Shown here: in pieces, positions 46,475 through 58,324 of the stretch
Layout: each line of letters starts with the position of its first letter
Position numbering within the stretch: position 1 is the stretch's first letter
Assembly (NCBI GenBank): GCA_030068075.1
Contig: CM057824.1
Coordinates: forward strand, 131,182,414 to 131,246,413
Source of the DNA: Paguma larvata
Lineage: Eukaryota > Chordata > Mammalia > Carnivora > Viverridae
Reading direction: 5' to 3'
Length of the DNA: 64,000 nt
Program-made: the position numbers and the translations under genes
Notes under the pieces: generated by a model
What the model saw: only the letters and a program-made list of their open reading frames with translations
The model's database searches: none
Told to the model about the DNA's origin: nothing

Positions 46475-49265
46475 TATACATAATGTTTTTTTTTTCTGAA
46501 ACCCATGAAACCAGATATATTTTAGAATTTAGAAGTTTAGAGATATTTTGGACAGAAGTAGGCACATATACTATGTATTTAATATACCTGGTGTGGACTA
46601 TCATCAAGCAAAGTGTTAGGTTCACAGAAAGCCATATGGATATTCACACTAAGTGGGAAAGAAAAACTGTAAATAACCTCAGGTCTAGTCATATGAGAAT
46701 ACTGCCATTTTTCAGGCGTTTTTGGATTTTCTAATCTCAGGTAAGTAATTATGCACCTGTATTTTATCATATGTATCATCTCAGTTGCTGCAAATATACA
46801 GTCACTTAATCTAACAAAAAAAAGCTTAATAAAATAATTCCAATGTATTTCATTGTGGAAGGCCTTAAATTAAGGCCCCCTATTATGTGCTATCTTGACA
46901 TATGGTAAAACCAGGCTGCCATGATAAATTAAAAGAACGATTTAAAGATTTTTGGAATAGATATAGTTTGAGGAGACTGGAGATTTAGTTCTCAATTCTA
47001 AAATGAGACAATATACAAAAGCTTAAGTTCTCAGATTTTCATCTGATCTCAATTTTAATATCGACAGAATATACCGACTATCCCTAATGTGCATCTGAGT
47101 ACTGGTTGAAAAATCAAATATACAAAAAGTCTAAGACATGCTTAATTGAAATTTGTTCCCATTTTTGTAGTTTATAGGAGGTTTTGTTTCTGGCAAGACG
47201 AGAAACATAAAACACACAATAGACATTTGGATATATTTTTTCGTTGATGTCCAGAGGATGACTTCACAATGTATTTTATGTTGCCATAATTTTAAGGCAC
47301 GGGAGACACTTGTTTCCCAACGCTTTTCTGATGTTTTATTCCAAAGCCTCTGAAACAGAGAAAGTTCAGTTGCTGCCACAAAAACATAATTCACTTGAGG
47401 GAAAGAATAGATTTATTGTGGGAAAGAAACTGCCTATTACATCTGTTTAACTTTTTTTTTTTTTACACTCTGGACTATATTGCTGTTAAATTTAAATATT
47501 GGAAGGTAGATTCATAAAAAGTGGTGTGATAAAATATTTACTTAATGTTTTCTACCAGTTTAGCTTGGTAAATGTTAAGACTTATTTCAATTTTTCTTAC
47601 ATTTCAAACACAATATTTTGTTAATATTGTGAGCAGTGAAAACACTTAAGAAAATTTCCTTCCCTTTGTAAATTTTTATAAAAAATACAGAAAAAAGTAG
47701 CATTTTGTTACACAGCAGGAACTAGTAACATATTTATTTGCTTCCTGTAACATAAATTTATTTCCCAGAGCCCTCTAGCAAGAAAAAGTTTCAGCTAGAA
47801 AAAGTCTCAGTTTAGTCATGTTTAAAACTCTTCCTAATATTCCTTAAGTGTCTGGGAAGAAAAAGCAATGCAAAACTTTATCAGAGATACGTATTAGCAC
47901 ATATTTTAAGTCTATCTCTCCCTGTATTTGTCTCAAGGTCATGATATTATGCAAAAAAATTCTCTGTTCTTAACAGCTTTGCTCAATATTTCTCTCTGCA
48001 CATTTTGGCTGCAAACATATTTACTAAGAGTTACTTCCTATTTTCCCCCAGACTTTTTGCTATTTTTTTTCCTTTTTTATCTAATCTTTGCCCTCTCCAT
48101 TGATACTAGTCTGAGAAAATTCTATACAAGAATATCAAGAACATTTTTATATGAGTTCTGCCAACTTCATTTTGTAGTCTCGAAGTTATATATCTTGTAT
48201 TTAAAAGTGCTTGGAAACAGCTGATGCATCTTTTTTTCAACATGATGCTAAAAGTCCCATCTAATTTAATGGACGGCACAGTCCTTTACAAGTTATGTTG
48301 TAAAAATATTCATTAACGTTGATGGAGAGTGCTACTCAAACAGCAAAAGACGTGTCTGTAAAAGCTTATTAAGATTCAGAGGCTCAAATAATGCAGCTTA
48401 AGAGTTGAAAAACTTCAGTGAAGTTCAACGGCAAGGGTTCTGTCAAACGCACATTTCGAATTTGGAGTTTTCTATACATATGATTAGTTTCTGAGTAACA
48501 ATTTGGTTGTTGTGGTTTTAAAAAAGTAAAAAAAAAAAAAAAAAGATTTTCACTTTGAAATTGATATTCACAAAATGGCACTTGGTTTGCCTGGGCTATG
48601 CAGCTAACAAGAAATTAAATCGGTCTTGCTCTACCCACGAGTGCAACGTAGCATGCTATTTAAGATTACTTAAACTGATATATTTTACTTGCACTATACA
48701 AATTCTATTTCAGGCTTTATATGTCTCTAATATATTTGTAATAAGAGTCTCTGTAGAAGCTCTCCTTCTAAAATGATATTTTGAAATCTCTTTTCTGAGA
48801 TGATAATATGCATCTTATTTTCTAATAATGAATGCTTAATTATTAATAATTATGTTTCAATCTTCATCTACATGCCACTGCTCAGTTATGGAGCACAGGT
48901 AAATATTCTGGAGACCAAATAAGTTGAAACATAATATTTATATAGGACTAAATGTCACCTGTTTTGTTATTTTTGGAGCAAAATTGTAAATATTTTTTGC
49001 TATGTGTTAGCGACCTTGTTATGAATTATAATGTCTTTTTTTTATGCAGTGATTTTACGTCTTTGGAGCAAAAGGGGTAGTTCTCATGTCAATTCTGCCT
49101 ACCATATTGATGTGATTTTTCTTTTCAAAATATAAATAAGGAAAACAGTTTCAGAGAAACTTAATACTTAGAGAAAAAAGTAAAATTTCCCAATATTGCT
49201 ACATAGTTAAAAATTAAACTAAGGTTATACACCGTTAGGGGATTTACATTTTTAAAAAGCCAGAC
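46475..49265. other. unannotated AT-rich sequence
   Basis: No gene or confident repeat. An A run of about 18 lies at 48526-48543 and T runs at 47450-47463. Confidence 0.4.
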
Positions 49266-49273
49266 AAATATGC

Positions 49274-49276
<3 letters not shown>

Positions 49277-49306
<30 letters not shown>

Positions 49307-49362
49307 TTATAATAGTTTATTTTCAAATTGGTTTACATATAACACCCAGTGTTCATCCCAAC
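49277..49362 (-). mobile_element. 86-bp 5'-truncated L1 3' tip
   Basis: T-rich tail, 'ataatagtttattttcaaattgg', TTTACATATAACACCCAGTG and TTCATCCCAAC, the same 3' UTR end as at 33690 and 60825. Flanked by ATATGCTTT at 49268-49276 and 49363-49371. One of the shortest L1 insertions one can recognise. Confidence 0.9.
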
Positions 49363-49371
49363 ATATGCTTT

Positions 49372-49950
49372 CTTGTAGTTGTAACTAACAAACAGCGACA
49401 TTGATGATCAAAAAGCCTTTTCTCTATAATTTCAGCAAGAAATGATGAAGAAGATCTTTAAAAATATTGCATCTGATATCACATCATAACAGAAAGTCTT
49501 TCTCTTCAGAAAATAAATTATGCATGAGGGACATAGAAGATCAAATAATGGGTTAGACTATAAAACCAAATCCCTATCAACAAATTTATATTTTGGAGAA
49601 AGTAAAATATTTCCTAATATATTCCATTTTCCATTAATCCTGTAATTACTTATAACCCTTCGGTTATTTTTTTTCAAAGAAATTCAATGTGGTTTATTTA
49701 GTTTTCTTATTTAAAGTTTTTGCAACTGGAAGTAAGTAATTCAAAAGGTTAATCAAGGAAATGACATTATGGTGATATTATGTTTTTCACAAGTTTTAGT
49801 TCACTGTACAATTTTAAGTAATGACATACCAGTTTATATTTTTTAAAACTCTGTATTAATCAAATTCCTATTTAAATAAACCTAAGATATCAGGATAGTT
49901 TTCTTCAAGTTAAGACCAGTTTCTCTACACCACGATCATAAAGTGACATT
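49372..49950. other. unannotated AT-rich sequence
   Basis: No gene or confident repeat seen. Confidence 0.4.
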
Positions 49951-49958
49951 AAGAATGA

Positions 49959-50158
49959 GGCACGATGGGGTGGCTCAGTAGGTTGAGTATCTGACTCTTG
50001 ATTTCCTCAAGGGTCGTGATTCCAGGGTCATGGGCATGGGATGGAGCCCCATATTTGAGCTTCTCACTGAGTGTGGAGCCTGCTTAGAATTCTCTTTCTC
50101 CCACTGCCTCTCTCCCCCACTTGTGTCTTCTCTCTCTCTCTCTCTCTCTCTCTCGAAG
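49959..50158 (+). repeat. SINEC-type SINE, older form
   Basis: 'ggcacgatggggtggctcagtaggttgagtatctgactcttgattt', 'ccagggtcatgggcatgggatggagccccatatttgagc', 'ctgagtgtggagcctgcttagaattctcttt' and a (CT)n tail. The 'gagtgtggagcctgctta' wording marks an older carnivoran form. Confidence 0.93.
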
Positions 50159-50356
50159 AAAAAGACAATTATTTTAAAAAAATGATAATTAAATGATTTT
50201 GTTTTCACACCCAATCAGATTTCCATGGTTCTACTTCCATACTATCTTTTCCTGGATATACGCAATCATTGTAAATCTTACATGAATATTGAAAAACTAG
50301 ATATGTTTACCATCAGCAGAGGACAATATATCAAAAAAATAAATAAATAAAAACAC

Positions 50357-50584
50357 AGGGGTGCCTGGGTGGCTCTGTCAGTTAAGTTTCCAACTTCGGC
50401 TCAGGTCATGATCTCACGGTTCGTGGGTTCCAGCCGCACATCGGGCTCTGTGCTGAATGCTTGCTCGGTGCCTGGAGCCTGCTTCAGATTCTGTGTCTGC
50501 CTCTCTCTCTACCCCTCCCCTGCTCACACTCTGTCTATCTCTGTCTCTCAAAGATGAATAAACGTTAAGTAATAATAAAAAAAG
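50357..50584 (+). repeat. CanSINE
   Basis: GGGGTGCCTGGGTGGCTCTG, 'cttcggctcaggtcatgatctcacggttcgtgggttcc', 'catcgggctctgtgctgaatgcttgctcggtgcctggagcctgcttcagattctgtgtct' and ATGAATAAACGTTAAG tail. It carries an insertion of about 8 bases ('atgcttgctcggtg' for 'acagctcagag') in the middle. Confidence 0.96.
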
Positions 50585-50589
50585 ACTAT

Positions 50590-51720
50590 CAAAATGTTTA
50601 CGATAAATGAGGGTGATTTAAAAAGGTATTTCTTTCATCATTTTCTATTCAATAAAATTTTATTTAAATCATTCCAAGGAAAACTATAATCAGTTCTAGT
50701 TTTTGTCTTTGTAGAATCTCATGGAGGTTTTTTTTTTTTTTTTAACTATTAGGAAATCTTTCCTCCTAACAAATTCCATCATGTTACTCTTTGCTCTCAC
50801 TGCCTTCCAAACTGAAAAGCTTGGGGGAGAAGACCTGGACCCCATCATCTGCAAAACTCAACTTTCAGTCACCATCAGAATGGTCACTCTTATTTACTTT
50901 TCCTTTACTCAACTTTCCTTTATTAATTAACCACTAAACAAATTACATTTCCCTCCTCTGAATCTTCCCTACATTTTCCACAAAGTTCCTTGATGCAGAA
51001 TGTAAACAAAACAAAAACAAAAACAAAACAAAAATAAAAATAAAAACAACAACAGAAAAACCAAACCAAACCAATTATGAAAACATAATGTGGGAATCAC
51101 TGCACCAGCCGAGTGCACCATTTCTTCTCAGGATTCAGCACTGTATTTCTTTCCCTGGAGCTGCACCACTGATCATGGCTAGTTTGTCATCTACTGTGAC
51201 ACTCAGCTATGTATTTGCCACAATTACACATCTTACATTTTTGCATTTGAAATTTGTTTTCCTCTCTAGTTACATTTTCCTCATCTTCTCTTTAATGCTT
51301 TTTGTTCTGTGTGCCTTTACTCTCCTGGAGGTCGCTTTAAATTGTTGTATTCTCTTGGTTTCAAGCTACTTTCTTTTCCCCTCTTGCCGTTTAATGCTAT
51401 CTGAAGGCTTAATGAGCACAGTTGATAATCTATCATCTTGATTCCAGGGTTCCTTCTGTTTAATGATTCACAACTGAACACTGACCACACACTTCTAGTA
51501 ATTATGCAATTATCATTCTGGTTATCTTTAATTGACTAGAGCCTGGAAGTTAAACTCAAGATTTTGCTTGAAGACTTCTTCTACTTTGTCTAAAAAATTA
51601 AGTCTAATTTACCTTTCCCAATTTTGTCATTGTCAGTTATTTGATCCTAATATATTTTTAGGCATATTTTTCACTACTTTTATCACCTGTGAACACTGAA
51701 CTGGAAAGGGGAGAAAATTG
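50590..51720. other. unannotated sequence
   Basis: Contains the AAAAC array (51004-51060). The 117-codon ORF at 51088-51441 is the longest in the window, but it is a T-rich, Leu/Phe/Ser-rich frame with no recognisable domain. Confidence 0.4.
51004..51060. repeat. (AAAAC)n/(AAAAT)n microsatellite
   Basis: AAAAC and AAAAT units with some AAC at the end. Confidence 0.9.
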
Positions 51721-51721
51721 C

Positions 51722-52268
51722 AATAGATGGAATTGATGGAATATTTTTCTGTCATGTCGAAGTCCAGAAGTTGGCAGTCCAAGCCTGGAAAGTTCTGTCA
51801 GGGGTCCAGGACTCATAGTTCTCCTCTATTTTATTACTCAGTGAACATGCCATTTCTTTGGACACCATAACGCCCCCGTTACTAAAGGATCTGTTTTCCC
51901 AGTTGTTGATGAACTGTTGGCACACTGTTGCCAACCACTTAAGGGGTCACTTCAGGAGCAAAGAGCTGTCTTTGCCGAGGTCGCATGCCTTCCCAGGATT
52001 ACCCACAGCCAGTGACTGATCAATACAGGCGTGTAAGGACCATACCACGTCGGCCCATCTTGAGACTATTTATAAAGGACAACATATCTCCATGAATGTC
52101 GTGAGATTGCTGGAGGCTATTGCGGGATCCCCATCTCACTTCAATTTTCCCTCTGTCCAATCCTATATCTTTTCCCTACCTTCTACCGTGGATGATCTAA
52201 AAGGCATGATTAATAAATGCGTTGCGTGCCAAACCGCGTTTCAGTATCTGCAACTTGACCCGTGAAGA
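51722..52268 (+). mobile_element. possible ERVL-like LTR
   Basis: GC-richer block with TTTATAAAGGACAACATATC near 52068 (TATA-like), 'gattgctggaggctattgcgggatccccatctcacttcaa', 'tctgtccaatcc', AATAAATGCGTTGCGTGCCA near 52211 and 'gtttcagtatctgcaacttgaccc'. TATA-like and poly-A elements are in LTR order and the phrase order recalls an ERVL LTR. Boundaries and name are uncertain. Confidence 0.4.
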
Positions 52269-52269
52269 A

Positions 52270-52714
52270 AGACTCTATTCGCAAGGATTCTTACAGTCTA
52301 TGATGGCCTCTCCAGTTGTGACTATTATGGACTAACTCCAAATTGCATAAAGGAAGGGAAAAAAGAGTTTAAGTCTTATACATTTCAGTAATACAAAGGT
52401 TATGCATTCTTATATCTCCAGGGTCAAGAACTTAGTTTCAAACCACACCTATCTAAAACTATGCTCAGATGTGTATTTTCACTTAGATTGGCTATGTGCC
52501 CACATAGAATAGCCTCTGTAACAGCTCCTTTCCTTCCTTCATTAGGAGAAGCTATCTTAAGCCCTAGTTAGAAATCTGAGAGATGTCCGTAGATTCCAGT
52601 CATGAATCTAAAGGGTAGATGATAAATGAGGAGGATACAGTCTTCAAATCACAACTGGGCGCTATTGTTTTTCCACAGCAAAATATGACGGCATCTTACT
52701 TGTCTAAGAATTTC
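52270..52714. other. unannotated sequence
   Basis: No gene or confident repeat seen. Confidence 0.4.
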
Positions 52715-52715
52715 C

Positions 52716-52802
52716 TGATGGTGAGCACTATTTGTTTTGCTTGTTTTGACTGGGTGTTGTATGGAAACCAATTTGACAATAAATTATTAAAAAAAAATAA
52801 AA
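52716..52802 (+). mobile_element. L1 3' tip, second subfamily
   Basis: TGGGTGTTGTATGGAAACCA, 'atttgacaataaattattaaaaa' is the L1 3' end seen in reverse at 18291. An upstream 'gatggtgagcac' matches the preceding L1 bases but is separated by about 21 bases of TTTG-rich sequence. Confidence 0.75.
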
Positions 52803-52804
52803 GA

Positions 52805-53460
52805 AATTTTTTATCTGGGTACTGATTATTTTTCAGAAATTGTGTTTATACTTTTACTGATGACATTCTATGTATCAAGTGCTCTGCTAGGCATTTCAAT
52901 AGATGGAAAAGATTTGCTTGAGTGTCTTTAGAACACAATTCACTTTGAACTCTTGGATTTTCTATTGTCAAAAGGGAAAATATTTTTCTCAGAATATTTA
53001 TTGTTGTGCATGCTTATGTCTTATACCTATGCTGTATTTCGTGAGAGACAACAATTCTAGTTGAAGAAATATTATATAAACACATGAAGCCTTAACTATC
53101 AATGACAACAGTACATAATAGCCCAATTAGTGACAAATAGGCATTGAGCCTCATGTCTTGATTAGGAACTTCAGCAAAACTGAATTTGCATATCTGTCAT
53201 GCCACAACAAGCCTATGCCAAAATATGTCCAGGTTTCTGTTTGCCAAAACATGATTGTCCATTCTTATTTGAAATTAAAGTATATGCCAGCTGCTCTTAC
53301 TGATTTGTGATTTGTGATTTTAACAAAGTATTTTAAAATATATTTACATTTTCTGATATTACAGTCTGACAAATAACATTAGGTCAGCACCATTAATCCA
53401 CTGTCATATTACACATACTTGAAATATGATTAATTACCATATATATATACATATGTATAT

Positions 53461-53494
<34 letters not shown>

Positions 53495-53675
53495 GTATAC
53501 ATATACACCTTCTCTCTGCCATATTCTTAGGACTTTTTTTATAACTTTTTCCAAACATTATTCTCATTGAATTTTGGAGCCACTTTAGTTCTTTATTTTG
53601 TTTTGATCTCACGGTACTCTGCTTTCATTGCAGTATTTCAATTTTTTGGTCCCAGGGCAAACAATTATTAGGTAG
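52805..53675. other. unannotated sequence with a TA microsatellite
   Basis: No gene seen. The minus-strand ORF at 53430-53612 is half TA-repeat translation. Confidence 0.4.
53439..53508. repeat. (TA)n microsatellite with TACA/TGTA units
   Basis: About 70 bases, including a clean (TA) run of 24-26 bases near 53468-53493. Such tracts are unstable and cruciform-prone. Confidence 0.95.
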
Positions 53676-53679
53676 TGTC

Positions 53680-53800
53680 CTTGACAGAAGGGAACTGGGG
53701 CCTGGAGAAGCCCACATAGTTATCGATTTTTAAAGATTTGTGGGAGAAGTAAGTGACAAGTCTTAGAGTTGGTGCTCAGCCTCTGTTTTCCACGGGGTTG
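53680..53800 (-). repeat. MIR SINE fossil (probable)
   Basis: 'gacagaagggaactggggcctggagaagcccacatagtt' then 'gacaagtcttagagttggtgctcagcc' resembles antisense MIR. Confidence 0.45.
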
Positions 53801-53950
53801 TAGAAGCATGTTTTTCTGATGCAATATGCTCCTTTCAGTATTGAAGTTCTCAACTATTAAATATTTTCCTCACAGTCTACTTTTAATACACCAAATAAAG
53901 AGAAAAAACACATTAGATATGGCATTATAGTGATTGTGTGCCTTGCATGC

Positions 53951-54467
53951 TGTTAGAAGATGAAAAATGGAACCCACCCCTCCCCCAAGATGTCCACATC
54001 TTAATCCATGGAACCTGCGAATGTGTCCTTATATGGCAAAAAAAAAAAAAAAAAAGGAACTTTTCAGATGAAATTGATTTAACAACCCAATTGTTATTGG
54101 AAGATTAGTCTGAATTTTCTAGAAGGGCCCTAAATGTCATCACGTGCATCCTTATAAAAGAAACATTTGCCACAAACTCCAGGAGAGCCATGCAATGGAA
54201 GCAAAGGGAAGCAGGGTTAGAGAAAAAGATTTGACACTGGCTTGAATATGGAAGAAGTGTCTACGAGTCAAGGAATACAACTCTAGAAGCTGGAAACAAA
54301 TTCTCCTTTAGTGCCTCCAAAGAGAGGGTGTGCTGGTAAACTTCTTGGTTTCAGCCAAAAGAAACTGATTTTGGACTTCTGGCCTCCAGAACTATCAGAG
54401 AGTAAATTTGTATGGTATTAAGCCATGAAGTTTGTGGTAATGTGTTACAGCAAGTATAAGAAACTAT
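53951..54467 (+). mobile_element. MLT1-type LTR (ERVL-MaLR)
   Basis: Begins TGTTAGAAGATGAAAAATGG and contains 'aagatgtccacatcttaatcc', 'tggaacctgcgaatgtgtccttatatggca', 'gggccctaaatgtcatcac', 'tccttataaaagaaacatttg', 'gatttctggcctcc'-type text and 'tgttacagcaagtataagaaacta' at the end, all in MLT1 order. An A run of about 18 (54038-54055) has expanded inside it. Confidence 0.85.
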
Positions 54468-54469
54468 AG

Positions 54470-54950
54470 AAAAATTACATGTTATATCATAATTGAATAC
54501 TGTGAACTTTGCTTTTGTGGATCATTATATATTTAAGTCATGAATTTTCATTTTGGTTATAAATGAATACCAATTTTCTTTTGGTGTATGTTTGTTGCCT
54601 TAGTGTTTCAGCTAAAACTCTGATAAAGGATTTTCATATATACACTAGATATTTATTTAGTACATAGGTTAAGTCTGCACTGAAGCAATAACCAAAATAA
54701 TCATCATTGCACAAGGACAACATATTTGTGATTTCAGCACAAATTAGGTGCTGTTCCCCTAATCTCATCCCTCTAATTTTTACATAATTTATATCTAGAT
54801 ATTACTAGAGTTTCGTAGGACATTCAATAAACATATGTTTTGCTAACGCACTACAGTAATCTAGATTCATTCTCAGGCTTACATTTTTCCAGTATTTTTA
54901 TGTAATCCACAATGCATAAAGAAATTAGATATTACAAGGGGCAAAATTCA
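54470..54950. other. unannotated AT-rich sequence
   Basis: No gene or confident repeat seen. Confidence 0.4.
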
Positions 54951-54976
54951 GTTATTATTTTTCTCTTTTTTAAAGT

Positions 54977-55174
54977 ATTGTATTTATTTTTATTTTTTTA
55001 GATAAAGAGAGCATAAGCTGGGGAGGAGCAGAGAGAGATGGAGAGAAAGAATCTTAGGCAGGCTCCATGTTCAGTGCAGAGCCCAACACGGGGCTCGATC
55101 CCACATTCCTAGGATCATGACCTGCACTGAAGTCAAGAGTTGGTTGCTTAACCAACTGAGCCACCCAGGTATCC
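54977..55174 (-). repeat. CanSINE with about 22-bp target duplication
   Basis: 'tagataaagagagcataagctggggaggagcagag', 'ggcaggctccatgttcagtgcagagcccaacacggggctcgatccc', 'gatcatgacctgcactgaagtcaagagttgg' and GAGCCACCCAGG. Flanked by TTATTTTTCTCTTTTTTAAA-GT (54955-54976) and a copy with one or two differences (55175-55196). Confidence 0.95.
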
Positions 55175-55196
55175 TTATTTTTCCTCTTTTTAAAGT

Positions 55197-56785
55197 GATT
55201 TTATTATTTTGTTTCCCCACAAGAGCTATGTAGCATATTTTAGACATTCAAGCACGTGAGAAGTAGCTTTGCAAGTTGAAGGTGAAAATAAACAAAACTA
55301 AAATAATTCAAAAATCTAGTTTTAAAACGCTCATTTGTTATATAACTTTCAGTTTGAGATAGAATCACAGCGAGGTCCCTGTGGGCACTGAAGCATTACC
55401 TGGTGATAAATCATTTAGTGATTGGCTTTACTACATTCTCTGAGCTACAATATAGATTATGGGAATTATTATTAAAAATCTCTTTCCATTTAACATTTCA
55501 TAATGACAGAAATCCTTTACTGGCCCATTTTAGAATCCAGCCAATCTTCTTAAATTTTGCCATTGACTGCCTATTTAGTACAACAATTAAAGGGATAGCT
55601 AATAATTTTATTATTATAGTGAAATATGACACTTAGTTTTTAATTTTAAAGGATTGAAATGATTCAAAACTATGTTCTTACTAAAAGTGCATTGTAGAGA
55701 AAGCTGACTAGTAGATGTCACAATCCTTATTGAAAATGGTTCTCATCTTGACATTGTAATACACTTCCTACATGTATACGCCAGTTTTTTTCTCAGTACT
55801 CTGCTTCATTCCATATTCTCAATATATTAATATACCAGCTACCTTTCTGAAGCCATCCAGCTCAAAAATCTTTTACAGTCCTACACCGTATTTCCTACCA
55901 AAACTTCCTTTAACTGCAAGGTTGTCCGTGATCTCTAATGGGAGGGGAATATGGGGTTTTCTGCTCTCATTCACTGAAGTCTCAAGGAACACAATCCATT
56001 TACCATCGCTTCCCCACTTTTAGCTTTAATTCATCTATCTTCATTCGTTCTTTCTTCCTGTTTCCAAATTTGTTCTAGTTTGTTCTATCCCAAGAATTAT
56101 TATTTTCTTCAGTTCTGACCAACTCTTTAATTTCTTTTTAACTTTTTTATTTTCTTTCTCTATAAACTTCTTGAAAATGTAAAGACCTTGCCAATTTCAC
56201 TAGCTCATCATTCACTCATTACTCAAACCCCTGAAATCTGGTTTATATTAGATTCACTTCTCATCTCTGCAACCATTTCTTATTTCCGACTGACTGCTTG
56301 ACTGCTTCTTGAGTTTTCTTGGCATTCTGCCTTATTTCTTTTGTAACTTCATTATTTAGATTAAATTAAATGATATGCGAGGTTAAATAAGTTAATACAT
56401 GGGACAAGAACTCTAAATGTAAACTATAAAAAATATAAAAGTAATGAATTATCATACTATATTTTGCGTTTGCAATAAGAATTATTTTTGTTAATGGTAT
56501 TATTATTTTCACTTTCTCAGTTTAAATATCCCCTCTGGTAAATGAATTACAAATGTCAATTCTGATTCCTGTACTAAGATTGAGCCTCATATATTACTTT
56601 TCTTCGGATGTGATTTCTGTTTGGGTGACATAACTTTCAAAACCTCAAAAATAGCATTTGCAAAACTTTTTCTCACCTTCATTGTTAGGGGCAAAGTTAT
56701 GAGATACCATTTGCTTTCTCTACCATTTCCATTTCTAGCAATAGCTCTCCCAATCACAAAACTGAGATGCCAGAATCTCCTTGGA
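55197..56785. other. unannotated sequence
   Basis: No gene or confident repeat seen; ORFs at 55403-55636 and 55772-56023 have no recognisable motif. Confidence 0.4.
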
Positions 56786-56789
56786 TTTA

Positions 56790-57012
56790 AAAGCAAGCAC
56801 TCTGGACCCAAACTGCACAAGCTTACTAGCTAGTTATTAGTAAGAAATTTACTTATTCTCTTTGTTCCTTAATTTCTTCATCTCTAAAGTGGGGTTATTA
56901 ATAAAACCTTACCTCACATGGTTGTTCCATGGATTACATTCATTGAAGTATTTAACACTTAGGGAAGCATATAGCATACAAAGAATACTATATATGAGTT
57001 CATTATTATCAT
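56790..57012 (+). repeat. MIR SINE fossil
   Basis: 'gcactctggacccaaactgcac', 'cttactagctagttattag', 'aatttacttattctctttgttccttaatttcttcatctctaaagtggggtt', 'taccttacctcacatggttgttcc' match a nearly full-length MIR in order. Confidence 0.75.
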
Positions 57013-57430
57013 TTCCTTTCTTCCCTTATTTAAACAATCACAATCCTGATAATTTTCATTAGCAGGCTTTATGTTCTTCTCAAAATAAAACTGAATTTAT
57101 TTTGAGAAAATATGACCTGGTCCTAATCCCATTTTTTTCTGAATTTTTTGGCAAATCATAACTTTAAAGAAAGCTAGTTTTATTATGCATAAAATGGCAA
57201 AACACAAACAAAACGAGCATGCTTATTTTTCTCCTTTAAGTTTCAAACAACATTCTTTGTTAAAATGTGTAGACATTTTAATATTCTATGGTGTACATAT
57301 GTCCCTTTTTATTAATATTCTTAAGCTATTCTTAAGCTATTAAGGTTTATTATCTCATGATTTAGAACTATGGAAAAACACTGTCTGGTTTGGGGGCTCA
57401 GCTTCATCACCCAAAATTTAGCCACTGCAG
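57013..57430. other. unannotated sequence
   Basis: No gene or confident repeat; a short duplicated ATTCTTAAGCT lies near 57317-57340. Confidence 0.4.
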
Positions 57431-57434
57431 GTGA

Positions 57435-57600
57435 ATGATTCAAATTATGTGAGCTCCATTTTTCCTTCTATAAAATGGCACCAGTAATGGTCTCTCTCCT
57501 GTAGGAACCTCAAGAAGATTGATTAGGTAGTCAAACACAACAGTGTCAGACATTTAGTAAATATGCATTGTGATTCTTTTGATTATCATCATTAACACAC
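57435..57600 (+). repeat. MIR SINE fossil
   Basis: 'tccatttttccttctataaaatggcaccagtaatgg', 'ctgtaggaacctcaagaagattgattaggtagt' and 'cagtgtcagacatttagtaaatatgcat' follow the MIR 3' half. Confidence 0.65.
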
Positions 57601-57604
57601 TTCC

Positions 57605-58289
57605 ACATGCCTTCAAAGCCATTTTCAGTCTATGCTAAATAGAGGTTTGTTAAATCGATGGGCACGCGCCATATAGTTATCAAACAGGAATGGATGGAAT
57701 TTCTACTTTTTTTATTTTCTTCTCCTTTTCAAATTTGAGGATCACCTATATTACTTGGCTTTAAATTTTAACATATATAACTTTGCTTTAACTTTTCTAA
57801 TGTGCTTAGGGTTGATGTAAAAAACATATAAAGCAAATGCATGCATGTAATTTTTAGAGTCCAATCATATAGATGAGTGTTCTCAACATTTTCAATGTTT
57901 TTAAGAGTCCTTCTTTAAAAAGGGAACAAAAAGCTTGGAAGTAATATAGAAAACTCTCATAATAAGTAATTATTTTTAATATAAATGAAAAGTCAATTGC
58001 ATTAATCTAACTGGAAATTATTTTAATACCATTCCATAGAAACCCAGTAATGTATTGCTTAAATACTATTTTTTCTGGGTTTAGAGAAAATATTACATGA
58101 GTTATCGATAGTTCAATATGCTGGAAATATGTGACCTATTTGGCATGAAAGATAGAAAAGGTCACATTTAAATTGAAAAATTATTTTAATGAATTATTCA
58201 AATTTTAATTGATTTCAAAACTTGCCTGTAAATCATGCTGTTTTTCCCTTCTTTTATAAGCTTACTAAGTGGTGCATATTATTTAAATC

Positions 58290-58324
<35 letters not shown>

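Noticed and set aside
46402..46734. 110-codon ORF
   Set aside because: Its first part is L1 ORF2 relic and the remainder is unique AT-rich sequence; no single protein is implied.
51088..51441. 117-codon plus-strand ORF, the longest in the window, with hydrophobic stretches
   Set aside because: T-rich DNA reads as Phe/Leu/Ser on the plus strand. There is no recognisable domain, no splice or Kozak context, and length is near what chance gives in 64 kb.
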